Part shown: one piece after another, positions 37,171 to 50,183 of the stretch
Position numbering within the stretch: the first letter of the stretch is position 1
Layout: each line of letters begins with the position of its first letter
Assembly (NCBI GenBank): GCA_013396915.1
Contig: VWZL01001969.1
Coordinates: forward strand, 372,001 to 436,000
Length of the DNA stretch: 64,000 nt
Source of the DNA: Stercorarius parasiticus
Lineage: Eukaryota > Chordata > Aves > Charadriiformes > Stercorariidae
Direction of reading: 5' to 3'
Made by a program: the position numbers and the translations under genes
The notes under the pieces: model-generated
What the model saw: the letters and a program-made list of their open reading frames with translations, nothing else
What the model was told of the DNA's origin: nothing
Databases searched by the model: none

Positions 37171-40100
37171 TTTTTGTTGAATATCTTTATTATCTTGAAA
37201 TAGAAAAGGATGATATCATACCAGAAAAGTTTGAGTTTATTAGACATCCTCTGAGTCATGGAGCTTTTAACACAAGTTCACAGCTTCATTGAACAGCACA
37301 TCAGGGGTACACGCTGTTATTGCAGGAACAAGAACCAAGATCATACAGCAGTGTGTCCTAGAGCATCAACAGGTGGATGCCCTTGATTTGCATTTGGGGT
37401 CAAACCAGGAGACCCTTTTGGTCATCAGTCTGCTTAAAGGCCAAGTGCCCATGGATACCCATCTATCCAGAGAGTAGCTCACGGATAATGAAGTTCAAGC
37501 AGGCTGGTTGGGGACTGATCCTGAGCAGAGACAAGGAGTGGGAACTGCAGCAGATGCAGATGATGGTGCAGATGATGGGCTGCGCTTACCTGCACTAGTC
37601 CCAGAGGAAGGAAAAGCACCAAGAACTCTCTGAGCTTCTAAACTACCAAAACAATCAACAAGGCCATTGCAGCAGCCAAGGATTTCGGCGGGAAATGGGA
37701 AAAACCTGCCCTTTTGTCAGGAAGAGGAAGGAATATGGAGGAGCAGGTTGCACCACAACGCCCTGAGCCATGTCTCCTGGGCAGGTTTGGGGCTGTTCTC
37801 CCAGTTACCTCAGCATATGGAAAGTTCTTGTCCTCGGTCAGTATAAAAAACTTCTCTATATATTGAAATACAAAATGAATATACAAAGTGAAACTTAGCA
37901 TAGTGGTACATGTGACATTGCCCAGTTGTTCGGAGTTATTGATGACTGTGTGTAAGTTAAGGAGGTGTCAGAGTGACAGAAATGTTTATATCCCAGAAAT
38001 TCCACAGATGAGAAGGCATCAGTGTTATTTTGGGCAATAGGAATTTGCTGTATAGCTAAAACAGACATTCAGAGTTAAGAAAAATGAGTGCAGATTTTAT
38101 GAGTTTGCTGCTACACAATATGCATATTTACATGAAATAATTAGCTGCAGTCTTGTTTATGTCAAATCCAATTTACAGTCATAAACTTCACCCGGCAAAC
38201 ACAGTGATGCTGTAAGAAAATGCCCAGAAACGTTAGCAGCCATAAAGATGCAGAGTAAACACTGAAGCATTTAATTATTCAATTTCTGACATTACCAGGT
38301 AATTACAATTTGAATAATTTCTTGGATGTTTTTTATGAATGTAAATCAACCACAACACACAGAAGAACTGCTGGTTGGAGGCATTTGACTTGCGTAGACA
38401 TATGGCACTTGCATGTGACTCACGCTGACTAAAGAAGACAAGGAGTTATAACAAGGATAGAAAAACATTCACGGGATTTACTGCAGAGTTGGGGAAATCT
38501 AACTCTAAGGTTATTACAGACATTTGGAATTCACAGATAAAGACTTGCTTCATTCTCAGTTTGTATCAAACTTGTTAACTCATTTGGAACAACTATCATC
38601 CATCCTAACAACAAATACCTTGGGACCTGAAGTTTTCTACCATTTTCTTGTGCTGCTTCATTATCACTTGTCCTCACATTTAATCTGGCAACTTCTCACA
38701 AGGAACAAGATACACACATGCAAATCAAGCGTATCTACATATGTTTTTATTTCTACTTAAAATCAAATTAAATACAAAAACCATCACACAAGACACTCAT
38801 CAGCAGTTGCTCTCTTACTGAAAGTCCATAGAAAAAATATTAAAATATTTTTATTTTAATATTATAGGGATATCAAGCTGACGATCCCAAAATGTTTCAA
38901 GCATCAGTGGGCAAAACAAGGCGAGGAAAAATTCTGAGGGTTTCCAGCTTCCATCCCCAGCATTAGGTACCAGGGTCACCTGGGGTTCAGCAAAATCCAG
39001 ATTGTCGACCCTTTAGGGTTTGTATGAACGCAAAACAGAGAGACTGGAGATGAGCAGAGAGAAGGAATGTGTAGCCCCAGAGGCCAAGACTTTCGTTCCA
39101 GACAGGTCTCACTCGCTTTCTCCCGCTCTTCCTCCTTCACCCACTTGCCAGCACACTCTGCTCTAGCCACAAACTTTTTCAAACAGAGGAGGACACTTGT
39201 TATGGCACATTTTGAAAATTAATCTCTGTGGCAGCGGCTCTGCTTGCAATGCCTTGCACATGCATATCTATCGTCAAGAAAAATTCATCTCAGTGTTAAA
39301 AATGTAGGAATACTCAAGAAATCTCAGAAGCTGCATCTAGCGCTCTGCCTCTTCCCGGTACGCTGAATTCAGTGGGACTACTCTATCTCATCTACATGAT
39401 ACACTCACATATATGATAAATGATGGAATATGCAAATAAATATGCTCCTAAACATCCCCTGTTCATTGGTTTAATTTTTCACTCTGCGTTTGCATAGAGA
39501 AAAAAGTAACGAAACAGAAGCTAACACGTAAATATACCTATGCATTTTCAGAGTTCTATTATAAACAAGCCAGCAGCCGTGATCTCGTGCTCTACCTGAA
39601 GCACATTCACTGTCAGCTGTCATTACCAGGGCTTGCAGCTTGTTCAACTTAGGGTATGGATTGATTACAGGACACGACAGAGTCTAACGCATGAATTAGT
39701 TGTAAACTGTTGCCCAAATCACACTCTTTCTTCAACCAAAATTCCCGCTAATTTCCATAAGTTATTCAAGAAAATATAAACATTCATAAATGCAACAGAA
39801 TTGGCTCTGCTTGTATTATTTGTGCAAATTAAAAACAAAAAAATCTCTAAAACTTTCAGTGTATTTTCTTGCAGGTAACAATTCAATGCAATGCATGTGG
39901 GGAAGCTAACTGTGCCCTGACAGTTTGCCAAAGCGGGTCTCCCCGAAGGAGTCCTGACCCCAAGTGCTGCAGCTCTGACAGCCACCCGCTGTCACCACTT
40001 ATAAGAGGAGCTGGCGGTCCCAGCGCAGGGCAGGCAAGCGCACGCTCTAACCTGACTTTCTGTGGTTGGGGGATTAATCATAAGAAGTATGGCATTTCCT

Positions 40101-40654
40101 AAGTGGTGTATGGGCTAGACAGCATCATGTGATACTGCTTGGAGATAAACTTTAAGTATATCAGGGATTTAGTGAAAGTGGATTTAGTGGAAGGAAAATG
40201 TTTCACTTTAATGTAAGCGATAAGCAGAAAGTTCAGTGAAGTCCCAGAAAGAGAATAAGAACTGGAACATTTGTGTCAGCAAACAGCACACAAGCATGCA
40301 TTTATGTTGTGTAGGCCTGTTAAATACTTAATCCAAAGCAGTGCCTTTAGTTATAGCCACTAGTTCTTGCTAAATTCTGGATGGAACAGAAAGCACAAAA
40401 GCACTGAAAGCACAATTTCTTGCCAGGCTGCAACTCCAACCCTGTCATCCCTACCAATGCTACAAACGCTTACAGACATCCGTATCAGCCTGGGACAGTA
40501 GTGGCAATTAGGTGCATGAACAAGATTAGAGCGTACGTGAACTAAGTGGGATGCAAAGTGACACAACAGAGTGCTGCTTGGGTGCGGTTCCCACTCAAGA
40601 CTGGGTTGGATTTTCACATGAGCACAATGCTCCAGCACTTCAGTTGGCCTCAGT
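37171..40654. other. Noncoding stretch with possible conserved elements
   Basis: No gene recognised. About 38095-38230 is a possible conserved noncoding element, with ATGCATAT, TAATTAGC and TGTTTATG motifs close together. An octamer-like ATGCAAAT-type site lies near 39430. Confidence 0.5.
38836..38863. repeat. Perfect 12-bp inverted repeat, 4-nt loop (AT only)
   Basis: AATATTAAAATA, TTTT, TATTTTAATATT. The arms are exactly complementary, but the sequence is A+T only, so this can easily arise by chance or slippage. Confidence 0.9.
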
Positions 40655-41509
40655 GACAGGAGTGGCTGACACACCAGAAGGCTCTGCTGCCATTCAGCGA
40701 GACCTGGACAGGCTGGAGAGTTGGGCAGAGAAGAACCTAATGAAGTTCCACAAGGGCAAGGTGCTGCACCTAGGGAGGAATAACCCCATACACCAGTACA
40801 GGTTAGGGGTTGATCTGCTGGAAAGCAGCTCTGCAGAGCGAGACCTGGGAGTCCTGGTGGACCATGAGCCAGCAACGTGCCCTTGTCGCCAAGAAGGCCA
40901 ATGGTCTCCTGGGGTGCATTAAAAAGAGCCTGGCCAGCAGGTCGAGGGGGGCAGTCATCCTTCCCCTCTACTCTGCCCTGGTGAGGCCACATCGGGAGTA
41001 CTGTGTCCAGTTCTGGGCTTCCGAATGCAAGAAAGACAAGAAACTACTGGAGAGAGTCCAGCAGAGGGCTATGAAGATGATCAAGGGACTGGAGCATCTC
41101 TCTCTTATGAGGAAAGGCTGAGAGACCTGGGTCTGCTTTAGCCTGGAGAAGAGAGAAGAATGAGAGGGGATCTCATCAATGCTTATCAATACCTAAAGGA
41201 CGGGTGTCAAGAGGATGGGGCCATACTCTTTTCGGTCTTGCCCAGTGACAGGACAAGGAGCAACAGGCACAAACTGGAACACAGGAAATTCTGTCTGAAC
41301 ATGAGGAAAAACTTCTTTACTTTGAGGGTGATGGAGCACTGGAACAGGCTGCCCAGAGAGGTGGTGGAGTCTCCTTCTCTGGAGATATTCAAAACCCACC
41401 TGGATGCGTTCTCTCCAACCTGCTCTAGGTGACCCTCCTCTGGCAGGGGGTTGGCCTAGATGATCTCTGAAGGTCCCTTCCAACCCCTGCCATCCTGTGA
41501 TTCTGCGAC
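40655..41509 (+). mobile_element. CR1 LINE 3' part with broken reverse-transcriptase reading frame
   Basis: This is the longest CR1 in the window (about 855 bp) and the only one in plus orientation. It encodes the C-terminal region of CR1 ORF2 in successive frames. One frame carries [20 protein letters not shown], the next [17 protein letters not shown] and [19 protein letters not shown], the last [18 protein letters not shown] and [17 protein letters not shown]. The reading frame stops after CTGCTCTAGG. It is followed by the 3' UTR (GGTCCCTTCCAACCCCTGCC) and a minimal tail, CATCCTGTGATTCTGCGA. Two small deletions explain the frame changes: one near 40760 and one near 40862, where the segment between GGTGGAC and CATGAGCC is shortened. 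The copy is 5'-truncated and cannot encode an active enzyme. Confidence 0.95.
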
Positions 41510-42067
41510 AGGCATGTTACAAGCGGCCATGCAGCAGCCTCCATGTCCTTTTGAAAGCCAGAGCAAGCTGTGCACCAGCCGAGGAAGGCAAGTATAAAAG
41601 GTTCCTTTTTGATGGAAAGCCAAGAGCTAGAGCTGTGCTCCCATGGAGAGGGGATTTTGGGGGACACCTTTATTGACCCGTAGTCAGAAGTGGAGCAGGG
41701 AGATGCTGCACTTAGGTGAATATAGATGCAAATTGTTGAGTTTAATGTGTAGGAGTAACTGAGCCCAACGTAAAGCTTTTCATAAAGTAGAAATTGGTAG
41801 TTTTTCTCCTCACTTATGTTCCAAATAAAGCAAAGAACTGCCCGTTCAATTCCTGCATATAGGAAATTTATTAATAATCATTATTATCTTGTGCTTTTAT
41901 AGGTGGTTTAATGCATTATTAATGTTTTGTCTTCTGAACGCGTGTAACTTCAGTATGCCATGTGCAGTAGATAACTAAACAAATATGACACTATTCAATT
42001 TAACGAGAATCTATTTCCTGTTCATAAAAATTAAAGTGAACCTTTAATTTCATTCAGCATTTTAGAA

Positions 42068-42094
42068 TTCACAGGTACATGCAGTACCTGTGAA
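42068..42094. repeat. Perfect 11-bp inverted repeat with E-box half-sites
   Basis: TTCACAGGTAC, a 5-bp spacer ATGCA, then GTACCTGTGAA: the arms are exactly complementary. Each arm holds CAGGTA/TACCTG, a core recognised by ZEB and Snail family repressors (established knowledge). A regulatory role is inference only. Confidence 0.9.
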
Positions 42095-45000
42095 ATCAAA
42101 GCTGTAATTTAGCTCCTGGTTAATGCTAATAATTTTTCTACTGTTGAATATCACTGCACTGAATTGCAGATTCATCTCAAATGTTACGTGCTCAGAGATA
42201 TTAGTTACAATTATTGCAAAACATTCTGTTTATCCAAATAAGACTGAAACAAACATAAACTGTAGCATGAAAGGCTTGAAAATACTTCTTTAGATAAATA
42301 TTCATTCGGCTGCTAGGCAGAATATATAGTGACAATTCAGATTACATGATAGCTTTTTGTTTTATACACTCTCTTGCCAGTTAGCATTCAAAAATGTAAC
42401 TTTAAAAATGCCCTTAATTTTATGTGTGAAATAGCAAGTGATATACTTAGCTGTCCATGTTTCTTAAACATGGATCTTTCAATCCACAGGGAACATAATG
42501 TGAATGAACAGTGAGAACATAAGCATAAACCTTTATATTGCTATTAATTTTTGTCACTAACTGCGGCTTACTGTAAAAGTTCTTTACAATATTTAAGTGA
42601 ATTACATTTTAAAGATTTTTACCATCATCATCTGGAAAATCTATGGCAACAAGTGATGAGTCACGTTAGTGTACCTGCTGCTCTACTGACGACTTTGTGA
42701 TGTCTAAGATATCTAAGATACCACATCTCTCTCTTGGGAAACAGAGAGATATACACAACTTCCCGCAGAAGCCTTGGTTCTCACTGGTCTCCGACACAGA
42801 GGACAAATTAAAACAAAATACGTATCAATCCTGTACCTAAACGCATTTTTTTTCACACAAAGGTGAGATCCCGTTTTCTGTGTATAAGGGTGTTCTGGGT
42901 CAGCTTCAGCTGGAATCGTGCCGACCTCGATAGAATTAACTGTCAGTCCAAAATGAAGACAGACAAGAATAATCACTTTTTCCTCTGCTGATAATGAGTG
43001 ATTTTTAGAGTAATTGGACAAAAAGATTTTTAAACACTGGTTTGAAAAAGTATCTTTGGGGGATACTAATTATTTTACATAAACACCCTGATACATACTG
43101 ACCACTTGCTGTCATCTGGCATTTGTTAAGCATCTTGTGTTTCTGAGTATTCAAAACTAGTGGCAATAATTGATATACAACAGAAGGGTTGAAATAACTG
43201 CATCTGAACTGTGTAGGTGCTCCATGCGTGAATCACAATTTACTGTATGATCCTCGCAAGGGCTGATGATTTAGATTCATTTCCATAAGCCTTAAGATGT
43301 TTGCAGGCATACTCCAGATCGGAAATGTGGAGCTTATATTAAATCACAGGAGAAAAAACCCAACATGACTTTAAGAAACTTTTAAACATTAAGAAAGATT
43401 CCAGCCCAGAAAGTGCTAAAGGACGCGTTCCCTTTCAAATTTTGCTCATCTACGCTAACATGCATTTCATGTGTATTATTATGGCAAAGGTTGATTAGTC
43501 CTGGCGGCTCTGCCCTGTCTCACGGTGTAGGTGGTGGCAGAGCCCCGAGCAGGTACGTACAGCGGTGGTGGGGCTGGTCTCGCAGGGGTCCAGCTCCCAC
43601 GGGAAGCCAGCAGAAATGGTAGGAACTTCTCAGATCTCACTTCGCACATGAAGAGAAGCCTACCACGGAAGTATGGTTTTAAGGTGTTACAGACATCAAG
43701 GTAGTCGTAAAACTGAACCATTGTACCCACTCAGCCGTACTCATGTAATCTTGCTTGGCTTTGCTGTGAAAAGTGCTGAGCGTTTGCAAGTCTCATTGAT
43801 GCTGCAGAATTAAACTTATTCAGGGGAGGAAAAGCAATTTTCAAACTTTAGATACACTCCTTAATCATTCATTTAAAAAGCATTTCCATAGCCATCAATT
43901 TGACAGTATTTAAATGAAAAGACTCTGAAAATCTCTTGTTTTCCAACAGGAAATGTTTTCAGGGATTGGCATTTCACATGTATAGGGAAATTTACAGTAA
44001 TCATATCCTGATGACAAGTCTGGGAGAGGATTTACATCTAACAGGAACGATCTAATTTGTCTTTCATACAGTAATACCCAGTGGCTATTGTGAACATTTC
44101 ATTATCAAGGAAATTAAAGACAACACAAGAAAATTAATGTTTTAAGAGAAAGTTGTATGGTCCATTTAACTCTTCTTTTGACTGTCCACATAATGTAATA
44201 AGATAATTTGCTTCTTTTCATATGCCTGCGTAATAGAAATAACACTTTTCATAAATCATCTACAAAAGCTTTAAGAACAAAAGCAAGATAGTCAGTATAA
44301 AGCTTTCAAATTACTTCTATATAAATGCGTATCTTGTGTACTTCAGCAGTCTCCCTCTCAAAGAAAAACCCCTTCCACTGAACTGTAACCTTCCCCCTCT
44401 TCTCCTTCCCGACTGTTTCTGTTTGGATATCAAACATCCTCACTGCACAACAGCACTATCCTCTGGTCATATGGGACCCAATGGAAATTTCATCACAAAC
44501 TCAAGTGTCACGAGTTCACTATTTGGACGTGGAGACGGTGGCATGCTATGAAAGCATGGCAAACTCTCCCAGCATAGAGATGCCTCAACGCTTCATGGTT
44601 GGAGACTTGTAGGGAAGTGCTCAAAAGTTTTGTTGGTGAGCAGAGCCATTTCTCCGTCTCACCTCCCTTTCTTCCAAGCAGCCTTTATAATTCTGAGTCT
44701 TGTAAAACAAAATTGTTCGACTAAAAGCTTTTTGCAGTAGCAGTGAAGGAATAGGACCTTAAAAGAGAATGCCTTCTCCATGCCCTTGGGATGTGGCTAA
44801 AACAGCCTCCCTGCAGAAGAGGCCCTAGACCTGGCATCCCCATGAGTTCTCCTGCTGTAGTCTCGCCTGATGAGGATGCTCAGGGTAGGATTTCACATTA
44901 TGCCCAACCCTGCAGTGCTCACTTAACCAAGCATATCTCGGAGCTTGGTATGGCCTGAGTCTGTCAGTCCAGCCACTCTTGCCTGTGTCACTCCTGTTGT

Positions 45001-46378
45001 TGAAGGGAGAAGCAAAAATCACAAAGGAATCAAAACAGCACAGGGTTAGATGGGGCATTTAAGCATCTAAAGATGCAGATAGGCACCTAATGAGACTTTA
45101 ATGAGAATGTGTTCATTCTGCTCCCTTGGAGATTTCTGAAATGCCTCTAGACTTTTGGTCAATTTTCAAATCTGTCTCCCCGTCCCTTCCTATGTATCCG
45201 ACAGCTTTACTTTTGTCTTTCTGAGAGGGGGAGGGCAAGGAAGCCCAGCATATAAATTCCTTTCCTTTGATACTTGCATTCATACCACGTAAGTTAAAAA
45301 AAAACCCCTCCTCTGTACATATTTGAAAGACACAATCATTTCTGTGGATAGCTGCATTCCCCCTTATATTACTTTGCATTCACGCATCAGATGCCTGGGG
45401 CCAGAAGGACATGCTGCGTGTGAGAGAGTCTGTCTAGCCACAAAGTAAATATGGTGCACGGGGAGGACTAAGGCAAGGCAAATGAGTCTGCTATTTCAGA
45501 ATGCAAAACTTTGCAGGCTCTCCTGCGATGCCAGAAGAGTAAAGAAAGTCAGTGAGCTGATCAGACTGATCTCCATGCTGGGGAAACTGAGTCACTGAAC
45601 AAGTCCCGTTCTCTGGGTCATTCTGGCAAGATCCTGTCTGAAAGCAAGACGTCCTCAGTCCTTCCAGTCCTTTAATCTGATTACATCCATCTCTGTAACC
45701 CACCATCAGAAACATACCAATTAGGTATGTGCATTATACGTACTCACACGCACATGTACAAAAAATAAGCTAATTCAAACAGTGTGTATTTAGTTAGGCT
45801 CTGATGACTTAATCTTACGGTCTTGAAAACTGGAAAGGCCCTTCCCAAAAGAGAGTCATGCAGTCAGCTCTAGCGACATCTCAGGGACAACTGATGTTTT
45901 GCTGCGTTGATAGATCGTACTGCCTGTGCTAAGATGTATCAGCTGATAGATCTCAAGCCATATTGAACATGATTGCAAACTCCAGAAGTATTTACTAACT
46001 TCTAATCTATATGGGAACACTAATTAGTTCCACAATGATTATGTGCATCCCCTCAAAGCCTTGGGAAAGTCTGCAAAACAGGCTGCTTTCTGGTGAATAG
46101 CACTGCAATTCCAGTGACACAGGAGTACAATATTAGGCTAGATTTCACCATTTCTACCGCCAGTTTACATTATTATTTTCATCGGTATGTATTAGCTCCA
46201 AGAGAGACAGTCAGACGTGCAGCCCAGCTATACTGCTGTACAAAGGCACCGTTCCTGCCTTGGCCACCCCAAGGTCAGAGGAAAACTTCAGTCTAACTGA
46301 GTTTGCAGCTAAGACTGAGTTTTGAAATGAACTCTGGGCTCAGCCTCTACGTGAACAACGGCAGAAGAAGGAATGCAG

Positions 46379-46396
46379 TCTGATATCGATATCAGA
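46379..46396. repeat. Perfect 18-bp palindrome
   Basis: TCTGATATCGATATCAGA equals its own reverse complement and has no spacer. It contains a CpG at its centre and two GATATC blocks with GATA-like cores. Function unknown. Confidence 0.95.
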
Positions 46397-48288
46397 TATT
46401 CATTAAGGGAGGTAAAATATTATTGCTATCAATGAAAATGATAGAAGAGCGTGTGCCTGCATTGCTAAATGCAAAGAGCAGTGTCAAAGCCCTTGCCGTG
46501 CTCATCCTGTCTCTGGACCAGCCCGTGGAGCTCTGTCATATTCACAGCGCCACGGCACAGGCATCCTCCCTGCTCAGTCGAGGTGTGCTACCCAGGGCAA
46601 AACCAGCAAGGAAAAGGAACAATACAGACTTCACACCATTCTCTGAACTTAAAAAATTTCAGTTAATTATTAAATAATATCATCTGGGGACTTGCGGTTC
46701 ATGGACAATGAACTTAGACCTGTCAATTAATGTTTTAATTTTGGGCATTTAGAGGCTCGCTCATGCATGCAAACAGCTTTTCCAAGACACGACTGGTGAC
46801 ATTTCCCACTTCCTCCTCTATTTTTCTCCTGTTGCTCCTGTTATGACTAAAAGCAGCAGGATTATATTTTTCTCAGTGGGAAATGTGTCACCTGCTGTTG
46901 AAAGGAAAGCAATTATTGTGTCCTCACTAAATCTTGGGCCTATTTATGTAGAGATATAGAGCTTAAAAATACAAACATCCCACTCTGTGCCAGTGTAAGT
47001 GGTTAGGCACTTGGGAACCCCAGCTAGGATCCCCCTGGATGTCACCTTCGGCGCCTGTTAAGCACAGGGAAAGATGCCAAACCCGAGTGCCTTTCCCGTA
47101 ACTGTGTCTAATCAATGGAATGTAAAAGTGAGTGATGTGCTCTTAGTTCCTGCACAGGACACCTGAAAACATTACGTTCTCCCTCTCCCCTCTTATTCCA
47201 GGAGTCAGATTAGACTTCTCAGCTTTACTTAAACAAGATTTATGTCTGCCGTGCATTTGTGCGGTTGTTTTCACTCCTTTTGTGTGTTTTTCTGTGACTA
47301 TAAACCTGTCTGACAAAGGGACAGGTATTTTATTTGCACACTGTCAGATGCTATTTCTCTGTGCAGTCTCCTGTTATCAAACAGCAAAAGTCTTATAATC
47401 AAAATGGGAAATAAAGCAACTGGACATTTACATTTGCAGCTGGCCAAAAGCAATAAAAGAACCAAACTCACAAAATGTGTGTATTTGTATATATATAGAT
47501 GCATACTCACACACATGAAAGGATGAATAGGTGCATGCTAAAAGACAGTAGCTTTTAATACATAAAGTTTGTTTCCCATGAGTCTATTGCTATTTAGATA
47601 TAATTTTTTTTTTCCATAGAAGTGAAGAAAATGCATATAAATGCTGGAAAGGGAAAGAGCACAAGTGTGACTAAATCTAAGAAAAAAATAATTTTACACT
47701 AATTATGAAAGGAAGCTTCTAACACTGTTGATCAGTGCCCTAGGATCTGCGAAGTGGATCTAGAATTACTTCTAGGGAAAGGATCAGCAGCCTCAGTATT
47801 GGGCATCATTTCAGGTAGTAAAAGCGTTCTCAATTTTCACTACCGTATGATCCCAGCCAATAATAATAATGGTCATGAAGATTATTTTTCCTAACATAAA
47901 CATTAATATTTAAAACAGGAATAACATACAAGCACATTTAGGAGGTACTGTCTATGTAACTGTGGTATTTTGGGAGAAAATACACCCTTATACATATTCT
48001 CATTTCTAATAAAGCATGCAAATGCAAGCTGGAAAGCCATTTTTTCATATGAAGCACTACGTGTAGAGACCATATTTATAGAGAACTGCCTATTTATAGG
48101 CATTTCTAAAGTATCTGTCTTATGTTAACCATGTTGGATGGACCACAAAGGTCTAGTATCTGTTTACTGAGATAATAATTATACCGATACTTTTGCTGTC
48201 TTCTATATCTTAATAAAAATGGATATCTGAGATTTACTGAACCCAATACATCTACTCCATTGGCCCTGTCTTCTATGAGCCCGAGGAA

Positions 48289-48740
48289 CAGAATAGAATA
48301 ATTTAGGTTGAAAGGGACCTCTGAGCTATCTGGTGGAACCCCCGCTACGCAAAGCAGCGTCAAATTCAAAGTTACATCATGGTAAACAAGGTCATATCCA
48401 GCCAAGTTTTGAATGTGTCCAAGAGTCCACAGCCTCTCTGGGCACCCCGTTCCAGTGTTCGCTCACCCTGAGGGTAAAATTTTTCTCCTAATACCAAACC
48501 CGAATTTCCCTTCAAGCAACTGTTGCCCATTGCTCTTTCTTTCACTGTGCACCTCCAAGGAGAGGCTAGCTCCGTCTTCCCCATTACCCTTCCCTTAGGT
48601 AGATGTAGACAGCAATGAAATCTCCCCTCAGCCTTCTCTTTGTACTCCTGAACAAACCAGCTCTCTCACCCTCTCCGTCTACTGTCCCAGGCCCATCTTG
48701 GTGGGCCGCTCTGCACCAGCTCCAGCATGTCCAGAATGGA
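48289..48740 (-). mobile_element. CR1 LINE 3' fragment
   Basis: The plus strand starts with the tail-like CAGAATAGAATAATTTAGGT and GAAAGGGACCTCTGAG, the reverse complement of a CR1 3' UTR. It continues through CCTCTCTGGGCACCCCGTTC, AAATCTCCCCTCAGCCTTCT near 48620 and GCACCAGCTCCAGCATGTCC near 48712. These are in the order expected for a minus-strand CR1, with the end of the reverse-transcriptase frame on the left. It is more diverged than the copy at 40.7-41.5 kb, truncated at its 5' end (right) and non-coding. The right boundary is approximate. Confidence 0.9.
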
Positions 48741-50183
48741 CCAGTAAGGAACCACTGTGCAAGATGGACTCCTCTGGATTCCCATCAGCTAGGCAGCTCC
48801 TGCTCTGAAGCACGTGGCTTCCTATTTATTCTTCAAAGTGCCTATTTTATGTTAAGTAGCTGTGGATATACCTAGAGACATATGAATGTCTAAATCCTAA
48901 ATCTACATAGCTTCTGAAATCTGTGGTAAGTAATGTCACAGATGAATTATGTATTAAAATCTATAGTATTTACAATATATTTTCTATCCCATTTCTGTAA
49001 ATCTTGGGTACAGCCAGTTGACATCAAAACAGACACACACAAATTTTCAATGAATACACATTAGGGAAATCTTACCCCTCTGCAAGCTAGCGCTAAATAG
49101 AGAGATTCAGAGAATAGTAGTCACATAGTAAATTAAACATCTTCCCCAGTTCAGATAAAGTATGCAGGCTGCTCCTTCAACAGCAACTGAGAACTGGTCG
49201 CTTTGCTGTTGAAATGCTATTAGCAGTGGAGATCCAAGCACTGTTTACTTGCTGATAGTGTTCAGCAGGATTCAGAAAGGACCTGAAGTGCTACAATCCT
49301 TCTCCAATTCCAACGGCTGCAGGAGACATGTATTATCCTACTACACAGTGTACAGCATACATAGCATGCTGCAACTTCGCATTTAAATTTAAATATGTAG
49401 CATTAAAATATTCAAGGAAAACTATACAAAGAACACTAGATTTGTGGTCTTTGCTTCAAAATATATCCCAAATTCTATTTGCAGTGTTTGATTACTGACA
49501 GCTTTCCTCTGTTTTGTTTTGCCACGAGCATACATGGTGCTCCATGTACATTCAATGTGTACTTTCCCAAAGACACCAAGATAATTCTTGCTGGCCAAGA
49601 ATTAAGTTGAGGTGAAGAAGGAACATTGTATAATAGAGTAAATACAATATTGCCCCAGCTTGTCCCTTCTGTACCACCACACACTTTTCTAAGAGAATCC
49701 TTTTATCACAAAATTAAATATTGTGCTTTAATGTAGTTTATTATTAGGGAAGAGAGGAACATTGCCATGCTGAAGAGCAACTTTCTGTTCACCTAGCTGC
49801 AACCATCCTCATCTGTTTTACTACAGAATTTCTGATCAGAAGCCCAGAAACAGCTCAGTAAAAACCAGAGGGCTACACATCACAGATCAAGTTTCCTTCA
49901 CATGATCTGCTAGAAACAAGAGCTTTTAGCATTCAGCCAAATTCAAACACTCTGGCATGTGCATAGGTAACTGTTGAAAATTGCAGTCCATGAAATAAAA
50001 TGGTATTTAACAGCTTGACCTATAAAATCTTTCCTAAGCTGTGACTTTGAAAATAAATACAGCATATGGTCTTTGCTGAGACGTACCGAAAGATTCAGTG
50101 ATTATATAAACACACAAAGGCTGGGTGCTTCCTTTCCAAATCATTTGGTATATGGGTTGCCAAAATCTATAGCATATGGATGT
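48741..50183. other. Noncoding stretch
   Basis: AT-rich unique sequence; nothing recognised. Confidence 0.55.

Larger units (their letters stand above)
41510..48288. other. Noncoding stretch with two perfect palindromes
   Basis: No gene recognised. It holds the inverted repeats at 42068 and 46379 (listed separately) and a possible conserved stretch at about 46700-46960. Confidence 0.5.

Noticed and set aside
39869..40102. Open frame starting with a cysteine-containing stretch (TIQCNACGEANCALTVC) after a TTGCAGG acceptor-like site
   Set aside because: It faintly recalls a Ly6-type domain, and LYPD1 lies near NCKAP5 in mammals. The cysteine spacing and the remainder do not fit, and no donor site was convincing.
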